From a virus: DNA of 23,548 nucleotides. The notes beneath the pieces are model-generated. The model worked only from the letters and a program-made list of their open reading frames with translations. It searched no databases and was not told the origin of the DNA. The position numbers and the translations under genes are program-made. The stretch covers positions 1-23,548 of the IMG/VR virus record IMGVR_UViG_3300025759_000716; one strand, given 5' to 3'. This document shows, in pieces, positions 1-8,155 of the stretch (the stretch's first letter is position 1; each line of letters starts with the position of its first letter).

Positions 1-81
1 TAGAGTCAGCCATTTTGACGAATTGGCGAGGGGGGGTAAAATCAATCGAAAATCGACCATTCATTGAGAGGATCAATCGTT
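1..81. other. Leader upstream of terminase with G7 tract; candidate packaging region
   Basis: No gene is visible here. It contains a run of seven G at 30-36 followed by an A/T-rich stretch, and an eight-base direct repeat ATCAATCG at 41-48 and 72-79, 31 bases apart (about three helical turns). In phages with P27-type small terminases the cohesive-end site often lies just upstream of the small terminase gene, so a cos or terminase-binding role is possible. That is inference from position and composition only. Confidence 0.3.
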
Positions 82-528
82 ATGGCAGGCAGAAAACCAA
101 TCCCTGACGCGCTGAAAGTGATCAGATCGCCGACACCGCGAAAAGATCGCATGAATCCCGATAAGCCGGAATACTCCGATTTGCTGCAAGTGCCTCAGCA
201 CTTCGACAAAGAGCGAAAAGACGCATGGTTCGAGATTGTCCCGCAGCTGATCGAGGTCGGCGTGGCTCAGACTGTTGACGTTCAGGCGCTCGAAATGCTG
301 GTCGAAAAGTGGGTCGAATGGCGCGGGGCGCAAGACAAGCTGAACAGTACGGGGCTGGTGACGAAAGCGCCGAGCGGGTATCCGATGATGAACCCGTATT
401 ACACGATCACGATCCAGTTGGGAAAAGAGATCAGATCGTTGCTGTCTGAATTCGGGATGACTCCCGCAAGCAGGCAGAAGATCCGCGCAGAGAAAGACTC
501 TGGCGGCAGCGAGTTCGACAATATCTGA
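82..528 (+). CDS. terS: Terminase small subunit, P27 family
   Basis: This 148-aa protein should be the DNA-recognition subunit of the packaging motor, binding the packaging site and handing DNA to the large subunit. The N-terminus is basic (MAGRKPIPDALK), and the C-terminal half has the P27-type pattern of an Asn-Pro (NPYYTI) followed by a helix and the segment FGMTPASRQK. Length is normal for the family. ATG at 82 is preferred over the in-frame TTG at 64 because a Shine-Dalgarno-like GAGAGGA lies at 66-72, about ten bases upstream. The stop codon shares one base with the large terminase start (TGATG), so the two genes are translationally coupled. Confidence 0.88.
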   Translation: MAGRKPIPDALKVIRSPTPRKDRMNPDKPEYSDLLQVPQHFDKERKDAWFEIVPQLIEVGVAQTVDVQALEMLVEKWVEWRGAQDKLNSTGLVTKAPSGYPMMNPYYTITIQLGKEIRSLLSEFGMTPASRQKIRAEKDSGGSEFDNI

Positions 529-2192
529 TGAACGCATATCCTCACTGCGCGACAGCGTGGGAATACGCAAACGATGTACTCGATGGGACTATTCCGGCCT
601 GTCGATATATCCAGTTGATGTGTGAGAGGTTCTTTCGTGACGTCGAACGTGATGACTTGGTGTTTAACTACGAGGAAGCGGAGCGCGTTTGCAACTTCTT
701 TGAGCATCTGCCGCACGTAAAAGGCAAATGGGCGCAGTCGAAAGAAAAGCTGAAATTGGAGCCGTGGCAGGTTTTCGGCTTTGTGAATATCTTTGGTTTC
801 TATCGAAAAGCGACAGGAAAGCGACGATTTAACGAGGTTTTTAAGTTTATCCCACGGAAAAACGGGAAAAGCATCGACGCCGCGGCAGTCGGGCTTTACA
901 TGGCATTCAGGGATAACGAATTCGGCGCAGAAGTCTATTGCGGGGCAACGTCAGAGCGTCAAGCTAACGAGGTTTTCTCGCCAGCGACAAGAATGCTCAA
1001 AGGCAATAAATCTTTGATGAAATTCCTCGGCGTCGAGATTCAAAGCAAGTCTATTTTCCGATCCGAAGATAACAGTTTCTTTCAAAAGGTGATCGGTGAT
1101 CCGCCAGACGGAACCAGCCCACACTGCGGCATCGTGGACGAGCATCACGAAGCGAAGCACGACAGAGTTCTAAAAACATTTCAGACAGGGATGGGCGCGA
1201 GGGAAAACCCCTTGCTCTACGTGATCACAACCGCAGGAGATAACCTGTCTGGCCCCTGTTTTGAGAAGTACGAGGAAGCTATACAAGTGCTTGAAGGCAT
1301 CTTGACTGACGAACACGCCGACTCGCTTTTCGTGATGATCTACACGATTGACGCTGACGCAAGTGATGATTACTGGAAAACAGAGGAAGCGTTGCGGGTC
1401 GCCAATCCAAACTATGACGTTTCGGTTTCCGGCGATTGGCTGAAGAAACAGCAAGAGCAAGCGATCAGGTCAATCAAGGATCAGGGTTACTTTAAAACAA
1501 AGCACCTGAACCTTTGGGTGAACCAGACTGAACCCTTTATCAATTACGAAGATTGGAAACGCTGCGCTGATCCTACGCTGAAGATTGAGGATTATGCGAT
1601 GCACCCTTGCGTTATGGGGATCGACCTGTCGAGCCGCATTGACTTCACGGCAACGTGTAAAGTGTTTTACGAAGATGATGCAGACGGACGAAGGCATTAT
1701 TACCTGTTCCCTGAATTTTGGCTTCCTGAGTCACAGAGATCAGAATACGAAAGCTGGCGTGATTACATTAATTTCACTGAGGGCAATGAGATCGACACGA
1801 TTCATCTAAAGAAGCGGATCAGAGATGATTTGCAAAACTACATGGTTGAGGAAATAACTTTCGACCCTTGGAAGTCAGCAGGCATTGAGCAAGAGTTAGA
1901 CAATTATGGGGCTGAAATAACCAGATTCCCGCAAACAATCGGGCAGTTTACTATGCCGATGAATGAATTTGAGGCAGCTATTGTTGCAGGGAGGGTACAT
2001 CATGCGGATAATCCGGTATTGAACTGGATGCTATCCAACCTGCAAGCGAAGCGCGATACCAACGGCAACGTCAAGCCGCGAAAAGAAGATAAGAAGAAAA
2101 AAATAGACGGTATCGTGGCAGCAATCATGGGAATTGGGCGCTGTATGCAGACAGAGGACGAAGATTATTCCGCCGAGCTTATTATTATATAG
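528..2192 (+). CDS. terL: Terminase large subunit (packaging ATPase and nuclease)
   Basis: This 554-aa protein is the packaging motor that pumps DNA into the prohead through the portal and cuts the concatemer. The N-terminal ATPase shows a Walker A variant PRKNGKS at about residues 109-115, a Walker B with catalytic Glu in GIVDE (201-205), and a coupling motif YVITTAG (231-237). The C-terminal RNase H-like nuclease has acidic metal ligands: Asp366 in GIDLSS, Asp446 in TFDPW, and Asp527 in KIDGIVAA. Length and motif order fit the terminase_1 / HK97-type family that accompanies P27 small subunits. It is coupled to the small subunit by TGATG. Unusually, the next gene is a tail fibre, not the portal. 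Confidence 0.95.
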   Translation: MNAYPHCATAWEYANDVLDGTIPACRYIQLMCERFFRDVERDDLVFNYEEAERVCNFFEHLPHVKGKWAQSKEKLKLEPWQVFGFVNIFGFYRKATGKRRFNEVFKFIPRKNGKSIDAAAVGLYMAFRDNEFGAEVYCGATSERQANEVFSPATRMLKGNKSLMKFLGVEIQSKSIFRSEDNSFFQKVIGDPPDGTSPHCGIVDEHHEAKHDRVLKTFQTGMGARENPLLYVITTAGDNLSGPCFEKYEEAIQVLEGILTDEHADSLFVMIYTIDADASDDYWKTEEALRVANPNYDVSVSGDWLKKQQEQAIRSIKDQGYFKTKHLNLWVNQTEPFINYEDWKRCADPTLKIEDYAMHPCVMGIDLSSRIDFTATCKVFYEDDADGRRHYYLFPEFWLPESQRSEYESWRDYINFTEGNEIDTIHLKKRIRDDLQNYMVEEITFDPWKSAGIEQELDNYGAEITRFPQTIGQFTMPMNEFEAAIVAGRVHHADNPVLNWMLSNLQAKRDTNGNVKPRKEDKKKKIDGIVAAIMGIGRCMQTEDEDYSAELIII

Positions 2193-2199
2193 GTGTTAA

Positions 2200-4572
2200 A
2201 TGGCAGCCCGAACGCTTACCTGTAATTTCCGAACATTAGTAAATGCCTCAGTTGGCGAAGGGCTGACAGTAACGCTTTATTCAGAGCAGTTTGATAACAC
2301 CGGATCAGCGGTGATTGTCATCAGCGCAGACACTACAACTACCGATGCAAACGGCGACTGCTCTTTTTCTAATGTCATTCCGAATACTGATGGCGGTCAG
2401 GCGAACCGCTATCGCGTAACGCTCCGCGACTCCGACGGAGTTGAGATATTCAATTCCGACTTCCAGATGCCGGATGCTAACTCAAATCTGCATGACTTGA
2501 TTGACGCCGCCGCCGCTGCCAGTTCGCGTACTCCATACCTCGACGCTAACAACCTCTGGACTGGCAACAACACTTTCGGCACCACATCGAGCACAACCAC
2601 AACGGTTTTCAATGGTTCGATCACGCTGGACAGCGTAAACATTACAGACATTATTGACGATGACTCGATGGCTACCGCGACAGCCACCAGCCTATCGACC
2701 AGCGAGAGCATCAAGGCTTATGCCGACAGCCTGATTGCAGGGAACAACGAACTCTCTGAAATCCTAGCCAACGGCAACAATACTGGCGCAAACAATATTA
2801 TCGTTGCCGCTGGTCAGCAGATTACAACTAACGAGATCAATGAAACTACTGCTGATGCTGGCGTAACTGTTGATGGCGTGGAATTGAAAGATGGCTTGGT
2901 CGATGGCAGAGATGTTGCAGTCGATGGTGTAAAGCTTGATGGCGTAGAGGCTGGAGCGACTGGTGATCAAAGCGCCAGCGAAATCAAAACCTTATACGAG
3001 TCAAACGCTGATACCAACGCTTTCACTGATGCAGAGAAAGCCAAACTGACAGGCATCGAGGCAGGTGCTACCGGCGACCAAACTGGCGCAGAGATCAAAG
3101 CTCTTTACGAATCCGAAGCAAACACTAACGCATTTACGGATACCGAGAAAAGCAAGCTATCTGGAATCGAGTCAGGCGCGACCGGTGACCAAACCGCCAG
3201 CGAGATCAAGACTGCCTACGAATTAAATGCCGACACGAATGCATTTACGGATTCAGAAAAAACGAAATTGTCAGGTATCGAATCGGGAGCCACAGCCGAC
3301 CAAAGCGCAAGCGAAATTCGTGCGCTGGTTGAATCTGCTACTGATAGCAATGTGTTTACGGACGCCGACCACAGCAAACTTGATGGCATCGAAGCTGGCG
3401 CTGACGTAACCGATGCAACTAATGTCGATGCGGCTGGCGCAGTAATGAACACTGATGCGTCTACAGCCGGAATGTCGTTTGTTATCAACGATGACACTAT
3501 GGCAAGTGCGTCAGACACGACTGTTCCCACAAGCGATTCAGTCAAACAATTCGTGCTCAATGAAATCACCTCGCAAGTTAGGTATCGTGGTGGGTATAAC
3601 GCGGCAACCAATACTCCTGATCTTGATACATCTCCTTCAGGAATTATTGTCGGCGATATGTACACAGTGACTGTCGCGGGTACGTTTTTTACGGCAAATG
3701 TTGAAATCGGTGATGTGTTAATTGCCGAACAAGATTCTCCGACGCTCGAATCACACTGGACTATTGTCAACGTTAACCTTGACGCGGCCAGCATCAAGGC
3801 ATCGTATGAGTCAAACGCTGACACCAACGCATTTACCGATGCCGAGAAAACCAAATTGTCTGGTATCGAGTCTGGCGCAACGGCAGATCAAACAGGGGCT
3901 GAAATCAAGTCTCTTTACGAATCGGAGGCCGACACCAACGCATTTACTGACGCAGAGAAAACTAAGTTGTCGGGTATTGCTGCTGGCGCAGAGGTCAATG
4001 ATCCGACAACTCTTTTAGACGCGGACATAGGCGTCAACGTGCAGGGCTACTCTGCTGTTCTTGCTGGCACGACTGCATCTTATACGACTGCGGAAGAAAG
4101 CAAGTTGGCTGGGATTGAAGCAGGCGCTACGGCAGATCAGACTGCTAGTGAGATCCGTGCTCTGGTTGAATCTGCAACAGACTCGAATGTCTTTACCGAT
4201 GCGGATCACTCAAAGCTGAACGGCATTGCCTCCGGTGCTCAGGTCAACGACCCGACGACACTGTTGGATGCTGACATTGGTGTGAATGTTCAGGCCTACT
4301 CAGCGGTACTGGCTGGCACAACGGCCAGCTACACCACAGCAGAACAGTCGAAACTGTCCGGTATCGAGGCGGGTGCTACTGCTGATCAATCTAATGCTGA
4401 GATTGAGGCGGCCTATAACGCACAGGTTGGCGTGGTTTCCCAAGCCAATGCTGAAGCGGGCACGTCCACTACGGTGTACCGCTGGACGCCACAGCGCGTC
4501 GCTCAGGCTATCGCAGCCAATGCGTCGTCTGGTTTTGCAAAAGCTGAACTCAAATTCTTTGGACGGAGGTAG
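2200..4572 (+). CDS. Repeat-rich tail fibre protein
   Basis: This 790-aa protein is probably a trimeric tail fibre or adhesin. The N-terminal ~105 residues look like a beta-rich attachment domain. The rest is built from repeats found in many phage fibres: a 37-residue unit with the core NADTNAFTDAEKTKLSGI, four in tandem from residue 250; an intervening segment (about 402-530) with its own fold; and a second repeat block to about residue 735, including an 83-residue super-repeat with LLDADIGVNVQ. The motif pattern DDsMAtAtAt..lsTSeSiK occurs at about 151-176 and again at 428-451. The C-terminus YRWTPQRVAQAI resembles a common fibre ending. It follows the terminase by seven bases with a weak AGGTG upstream. 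The receptor is unknown. Confidence 0.82.
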   Translation: MAARTLTCNFRTLVNASVGEGLTVTLYSEQFDNTGSAVIVISADTTTTDANGDCSFSNVIPNTDGGQANRYRVTLRDSDGVEIFNSDFQMPDANSNLHDLIDAAAAASSRTPYLDANNLWTGNNTFGTTSSTTTTVFNGSITLDSVNITDIIDDDSMATATATSLSTSESIKAYADSLIAGNNELSEILANGNNTGANNIIVAAGQQITTNEINETTADAGVTVDGVELKDGLVDGRDVAVDGVKLDGVEAGATGDQSASEIKTLYESNADTNAFTDAEKAKLTGIEAGATGDQTGAEIKALYESEANTNAFTDTEKSKLSGIESGATGDQTASEIKTAYELNADTNAFTDSEKTKLSGIESGATADQSASEIRALVESATDSNVFTDADHSKLDGIEAGADVTDATNVDAAGAVMNTDASTAGMSFVINDDTMASASDTTVPTSDSVKQFVLNEITSQVRYRGGYNAATNTPDLDTSPSGIIVGDMYTVTVAGTFFTANVEIGDVLIAEQDSPTLESHWTIVNVNLDAASIKASYESNADTNAFTDAEKTKLSGIESGATADQTGAEIKSLYESEADTNAFTDAEKTKLSGIAAGAEVNDPTTLLDADIGVNVQGYSAVLAGTTASYTTAEESKLAGIEAGATADQTASEIRALVESATDSNVFTDADHSKLNGIASGAQVNDPTTLLDADIGVNVQAYSAVLAGTTASYTTAEQSKLSGIEAGATADQSNAEIEAAYNAQVGVVSQANAEAGTSTTVYRWTPQRVAQAIAANASSGFAKAELKFFGRR
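2947..3390 (+). repeat. Four tandem 111-bp (37-aa) fibre repeats
   Basis: Units start at 2947, 3058, 3169 and 3280, each at a Glu codon of the pattern E-(A/S)-G-A-T-(G/A)-D-Q. A fifth unit begins at 3391 but diverges after EAGAD. The repeat is clear in protein sequence but much weaker in DNA because synonymous codons differ between copies. It is coding and forms the shaft of the fibre. Confidence 0.9.
3991..4389 (+). repeat. 249-bp (83-aa) super-repeat in the fibre gene
   Basis: The segment starting at 3991 (codons for EVNDPTTLLDADIG) recurs at 4240, an offset of 249 bases; the second copy is shared up to about 4389. Over 47 aligned codons beginning at DPTT, 44 residues are identical but only nine codons are identical. 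The array is coding, with strong protein conservation and near-complete synonymous turnover. Confidence 0.9.
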
Positions 4573-4574
4573 CA

Positions 4575-4892
4575 ATGGCTACATTTTACGCAAGCGATGC
4601 CGGTACGCTGGTCGCTAATACGCCGAAAAACGTCGGCCAGTCTGCGACTACTGCAGGCAGCTACACAGCGAAGATTGTCAACAAGGGGGGTGTAACGGCG
4701 ACGGTATACCTCTCGACAAGCGCGACAGCCAACACACATGATGTAGACCGGTATGAGGTCTACGACTTCCAGTTGGTAGCCGGTGGTGCGCCGCTGGTAA
4801 TCGACTTTGATTTGGATGCGAACGAGTATCTGGTAATTACATCAAATGTGGTCGGCGTTTCGGCAAAGATGTCCGGCTACAAGAACGATTAA
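4575..4892 (+). CDS. Small beta-rich protein of the fibre block, function unknown
   Basis: This 105-aa protein has no motif I recognise. It is rich in Thr, Val and Ala with alternating hydrophobic residues, suggesting a small beta-sandwich, and lacks a signal peptide or membrane segment. A strong GGAGGT at 4565-4570 lies inside the end of the fibre gene, whose stop is two bases before this ATG, so it is probably made together with the fibre. A fibre cap, connector or accessory adhesin is possible; this rests only on position. Confidence 0.65.
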   Translation: MATFYASDAGTLVANTPKNVGQSATTAGSYTAKIVNKGGVTATVYLSTSATANTHDVDRYEVYDFQLVAGGAPLVIDFDLDANEYLVITSNVVGVSAKMSGYKND

Positions 4893-4906
4893 GTAAGGAG
4901 TAAACC

Positions 4907-5260
4907 ATGGCTGATAATTTTCCAGCTCAGACTTCGGCAGGTTTAAAGGAGTCCCTGATCACAGCATCGGGGACTACTCCTTCTCTTGACTGTAGTCTCG
5001 GTAATAATTTCAAAATATCAACAACAGGCAATACCACTTTCACCTTCTCTAATCCTGCGGCATCCGGGGAGGTGACTGCTATCACATTAGTCGTTACACA
5101 GGGAGGATCATACAGCCTTACTTGGCCTGCCTCGGTTGATTGGCCGGCAGGCAGCGCTCCGAGCGCACCCGCTTCTGGTGCCGTCAATAGTTATGTCTTT
5201 ATGACCAATGATGGTGGCACTACTTGGTATGGATTCTTGGCAGGAGAGGACTTGTCGTGA
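4907..5260 (+). CDS. Small phage tail/fibre-associated protein
   Basis: This 117-aa protein is beta-rich with no membrane segment. The C-terminal half, including WPASVDWPAG and DGGTTWYGFLAG, resembles a module I know from the ends of phage fibre or other tail-associated proteins, here as a free-standing gene. An AAGGAG box lies just before ATG 4907. Its last four bases overlap the GTG start of the LamG protein, so the two are translationally coupled. A structural role at the fibre tip or base is likely but unproven. Confidence 0.7.
   Translation: MADNFPAQTSAGLKESLITASGTTPSLDCSLGNNFKISTTGNTTFTFSNPAASGEVTAITLVVTQGGSYSLTWPASVDWPAGSAPSAPASGAVNSYVFMTNDGGTTWYGFLAGEDLS
5242..5250 (+). promoter_or_regulatory. 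Shine-Dalgarno that sets the GTG start at 5257
   Basis: AGGAGAGGA sits six bases before GTG 5257. It supports that start over the in-frame TTG at 5224, which lies upstream of this box within the preceding gene. Confidence 0.75.
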
Positions 5261-7236
5261 GTCTAGCTTCCAGAAAGTTAATTCAGGCGGCGGCTAATGC
5301 TGGCGCCCCTAGTGACGACTACTGGAACAGCGTCCAGCTCCTCCTGAATGGCGACAAGGGCGCTGACGGGGACAACAACACGACGTTCACTGGAGCCACG
5401 ATCACGGGTTCACCTGATGCTGCTAACGTCAACCCTTACGGCGCTCACTACTTTGATTTTACGGGCGGAGAACTCGATGTCTTAGAGACAGGAACGGAAT
5501 TCACTTTTGGTACTGGCGACTTTACGGTAGAGCTCTGGGTCAATTTTGATGCCCTGAGTGGCCTTGCGGTTATTCTGGACTGGAGGAGCGCGGCGGGCGG
5601 TTCTGCTGGCCGCGGGTCGCTCTACACAAATGGCACGAGCCTTATCTGGTTCAATGGAACGGGAACCGTAGTAAGCACGACCGTGGCGACAGGCCAATGG
5701 TATCATGTGGCCGTGTCCAGATCAGGGTCCACGACCAAGCTATTTTTGGATGGAGTGGAGTCCGGCAGCGCCACCGACAGCACAAACTACATTGCTCCGG
5801 CAGACAACCTGCACATTGGAGGGCTTAACGGGACCTACAATATAAATGCAAAGATGTCTAACTTGCGCATAGTCAAGGGTACGGCTTTGTACACTGCGGC
5901 ATTCACACCCCCAACCAAGACCCTGACCGACGTAACCGGAACCTCTCTGCTGACCTTTGTCAACGGGGCTATTGTCGATTACTCGTCAGAGGCTCACGAT
6001 ATCACGACTGCAGCCGGGGCTGTTAGGGCGTATCCGGGCGGGCCACTGAATAAGCCGTACGATGAGAATGCAGGGTCTATCGTCTACCCCAACGACACTA
6101 GCGGCAGCGCAAACTATGTAGACTACTCGGGCGCCCAAACGGGAATGGGTACAACCTTCACGATTGAGTTTTGGTATTATCCTTATACTGTAAACACCAC
6201 TTATGCGGACGGCTCGATTGCGTGTCTACTTGATGCCGAGGCCAGCGCAGGGTCTAGCACAGCGGATTACTGGTCCGTCTTTCAATCATCTGACGACCTT
6301 CGATTTTACAGCGGCGGCGGTGGCGGCGTTACAGTTGAAGGCTCGTGGCTCAATGTGCTTAAGGACCTCTCGTGGCACCACATAATGATAACGGGAGATG
6401 GCACTAATGTCGAGCTATTTGTTAATGGTGTGTCGCAGGGGACCAGTGCGTTTACCTACGGTACTGGTACGGGAACGCGAAAGCTCCGGGTGGGGAGAGA
6501 GGACAGCGCTTTCTCTCGGTACGTGAGAGGACTCATCTCAGACGTTCGCCTCAGCGACACGGTCCGAGAGACTGCTGACTTCACGCCTCCTACTGCGCCA
6601 CTCACGAGTGATGCCAACACCACAGAGCTGCTGCAGTTCAACGAGGCAGCTTGTGGCGACTTGACCGGAAGGGCTATCGTGACCGAGGCGGGCGATGCCC
6701 AGATGGACACAGGCATCTTCAAGTACGGCGCGGGGTCTCTGCTGTTTGACGGAACTGGTGATTATCTCGCCTACGATGACTCGTCCTTGACGGTTGGCGA
6801 TGGAGACTTTACGGCTGAGGGATGGGTTTATTGGTCATCAATCGCGGCAAACGATAGTGTCATTTTCGATGCTAGAGATGTAAACCTATCTTCAACCGGA
6901 TGGGTTTTAAACATACGCAGCACTAATAAGGTGATCCGCTTCTTTACAGGCTCGGTAGGCTACGATGGAGTCACGGCTACAACCGTCAACACATGGCATC
7001 ATGTTGCTGTGACGCGAGAAGGTACGACCCTCCGCATCTTCCTCGACGGTAACCTCGATGCCACGCACACAGTGACCAACAACTTTACTGACGGGCAGGT
7101 CAAAATTGGACAAGGCGTATACTCCAGCAGCGACTGGAACGGCCATATGGACGATTTACGCATCACCAAGGACGTGGCTAGGTACACAGCCAACTTTACA
7201 CCACCAACAAGAGCAGCGGAGACGCAACAGACATGA
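5257..7236 (+). CDS. Tail adhesin with three LamG/concanavalin-like domains
   Basis: This 659-aa protein is probably a receptor-binding part of the tail. It contains three laminin-G-3 / concanavalin-A-like lectin domains at about residues 65-218, 285-447 and 495-651. Each has the diagnostic strand motif (WYHVAVSRSG at 148, WHHIMITGDG at 373, WHHVAVTREG at 580), followed by lFlDG or lFVNG, and ends in FTPPT. Such domains usually bind glycans. The copies are clearly divergent from each other. The GTG start overlaps the previous stop (GTGA) and the stop overlaps the next start (ATGA), placing it in a tightly coupled fibre operon. No enzymatic motif is visible. Confidence 0.85.
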   Translation: MSLASRKLIQAAANAGAPSDDYWNSVQLLLNGDKGADGDNNTTFTGATITGSPDAANVNPYGAHYFDFTGGELDVLETGTEFTFGTGDFTVELWVNFDALSGLAVILDWRSAAGGSAGRGSLYTNGTSLIWFNGTGTVVSTTVATGQWYHVAVSRSGSTTKLFLDGVESGSATDSTNYIAPADNLHIGGLNGTYNINAKMSNLRIVKGTALYTAAFTPPTKTLTDVTGTSLLTFVNGAIVDYSSEAHDITTAAGAVRAYPGGPLNKPYDENAGSIVYPNDTSGSANYVDYSGAQTGMGTTFTIEFWYYPYTVNTTYADGSIACLLDAEASAGSSTADYWSVFQSSDDLRFYSGGGGGVTVEGSWLNVLKDLSWHHIMITGDGTNVELFVNGVSQGTSAFTYGTGTGTRKLRVGREDSAFSRYVRGLISDVRLSDTVRETADFTPPTAPLTSDANTTELLQFNEAACGDLTGRAIVTEAGDAQMDTGIFKYGAGSLLFDGTGDYLAYDDSSLTVGDGDFTAEGWVYWSSIAANDSVIFDARDVNLSSTGWVLNIRSTNKVIRFFTGSVGYDGVTATTVNTWHHVAVTREGTTLRIFLDGNLDATHTVTNNFTDGQVKIGQGVYSSSDWNGHMDDLRITKDVARYTANFTPPTRAAETQQT

Positions 7237-7793
7237 AATTAGCTAAAGTAACAGACGGCGTTGTTGAAATTGTTGACAGCGCATCCGAGTGGCCCAATGT
7301 GTCATTCCCGAAGAAAGGCCCTAACGCTGAATGGATGGGGCAGAGCGGTGTTGTGCCGTTTGCAAAGCGCCCGAGCTACGACCGATCGACACACAAGTGC
7401 GTAAGCGCAACCCCGTTCCTGGAGGATGGCAAGTGCCAGAGATGGCAGGCTGTCGCCAAGACTGCCGAGGAGATTGCTGCGGAGCAAGAGGTCGAGCAGA
7501 AGCGCACCGACAAGAGTCTAAAGGACTTTCTGGAGGCTCAGGTTGATCCCCTCACGCAGGAATACTCTCCCTCAGAGATCGCTTCATGGCCGATCCAACT
7601 CAGTGAGGCTCGTGCTTATCTTGATGACCCCGCCGCCTACACGCCATTCATGGACGCCGTGTGCGTCGAGTCTGGTGAAGACAAGGTGGACTATGCCAAC
7701 AGTATCATTGCCAAGGCGGAGACTTATTCCGCTATGGTTGGTAAGGCCTTGGGTAAGAAAAGGAAGGCATTAAACCTTGACCATACCAGATGA
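7233..7793 (+). CDS. Tail fibre assembly-like protein
   Basis: This 186-aa protein has a short N-terminal beta-rich region, a charged helical linker (about 75-105), and a C-terminal segment with ASWPIQLSEARAYL and TPFMDAV. That segment is typical of phage fibre-assembly or DUF4376-like proteins encoded directly after fibre genes. These act as chaperones or as the terminal part of the fibre. It overlaps the LamG gene by ATGA. The very basic end (GKKRKALN) is notable. The family assignment rests on the C-terminal pattern and position. Confidence 0.6.
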   Translation: MKLAKVTDGVVEIVDSASEWPNVSFPKKGPNAEWMGQSGVVPFAKRPSYDRSTHKCVSATPFLEDGKCQRWQAVAKTAEEIAAEQEVEQKRTDKSLKDFLEAQVDPLTQEYSPSEIASWPIQLSEARAYLDDPAAYTPFMDAVCVESGEDKVDYANSIIAKAETYSAMVGKALGKKRKALNLDHTR

Positions 7794-8151
7794 TTTCCTT
7801 GTGTACTTGATGGGCATTGTTGCAAGTGTGCTTGGCATTTTAGAGTTCTACCGCAGGAAAGTCATTGCTGAGGCTAATGAGGCTCATTCCCATGAGCAGA
7901 TCGAGACTCGACTAGGCGATGTGTTAATAGACGTTCAAAAAATAAGCCGCCGCTTGAATGAGATTGCAAAGCGGCCAAACTACACAAACGCACATCTTGA
8001 AATAGATATCAAAGAAATAAAGCAGCGGCTTCTTGAGACATCGCCTACGCTCGTTGCAGAGGAGCTGAAAGAAATCAAAGAGGAGATACATAAAATGCAG
8101 CAGACTGTGGACTTGCTTGAACGACAAATAGCATTCAAGACGAAAATTTAG
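7777..8151 (+). CDS. Membrane-anchored coiled-coil protein, unknown
   Basis: This 124-aa protein has one N-terminal hydrophobic segment (about residues 7-24, FLVYLMGIVASVLGILEF) followed by basic residues and a long charged region with heptad-like spacing (about 38-120), predicted as coiled coil. This suggests an inner-membrane protein with a cytoplasmic helical tail. The chosen TTG at 7777 has AAGGAAGG upstream and overlaps the fibre-assembly gene by 17 bases; ATG 7810 is an alternative that trims part of the membrane segment. A holin, spanin-like or superinfection-exclusion role is possible, but nothing in the sequence decides this. Confidence 0.6.
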   Translation: MTIPDDFLVYLMGIVASVLGILEFYRRKVIAEANEAHSHEQIETRLGDVLIDVQKISRRLNEIAKRPNYTNAHLEIDIKEIKQRLLETSPTLVAEELKEIKEEIHKMQQTVDLLERQIAFKTKI

Positions 8152-8155
8152 CAAG

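Noticed and set aside
73-716. Open frames of 165 and 105 aa on the - strand over the terminase start
   Set aside because: They lie entirely opposite two well-supported terminase genes and show no recognisable protein family.
2947-3390. Regular 111-bp repeats as a CRISPR or other noncoding array
   Set aside because: The period is a multiple of three, the repeats are in frame, and conservation is at protein rather than DNA level.
3216-3854. 212-aa open frame on the - strand inside the fibre gene
   Set aside because: It mirrors the repeat-rich fibre codons, has low-complexity Ser/Val/Ala content, and no Shine-Dalgarno or recognisable domain.
5224-5256. TTG 5224 as start of the LamG protein
   Set aside because: The strong Shine-Dalgarno at 5242-5250 and GTG 5257 overlapping the previous stop fit much better.
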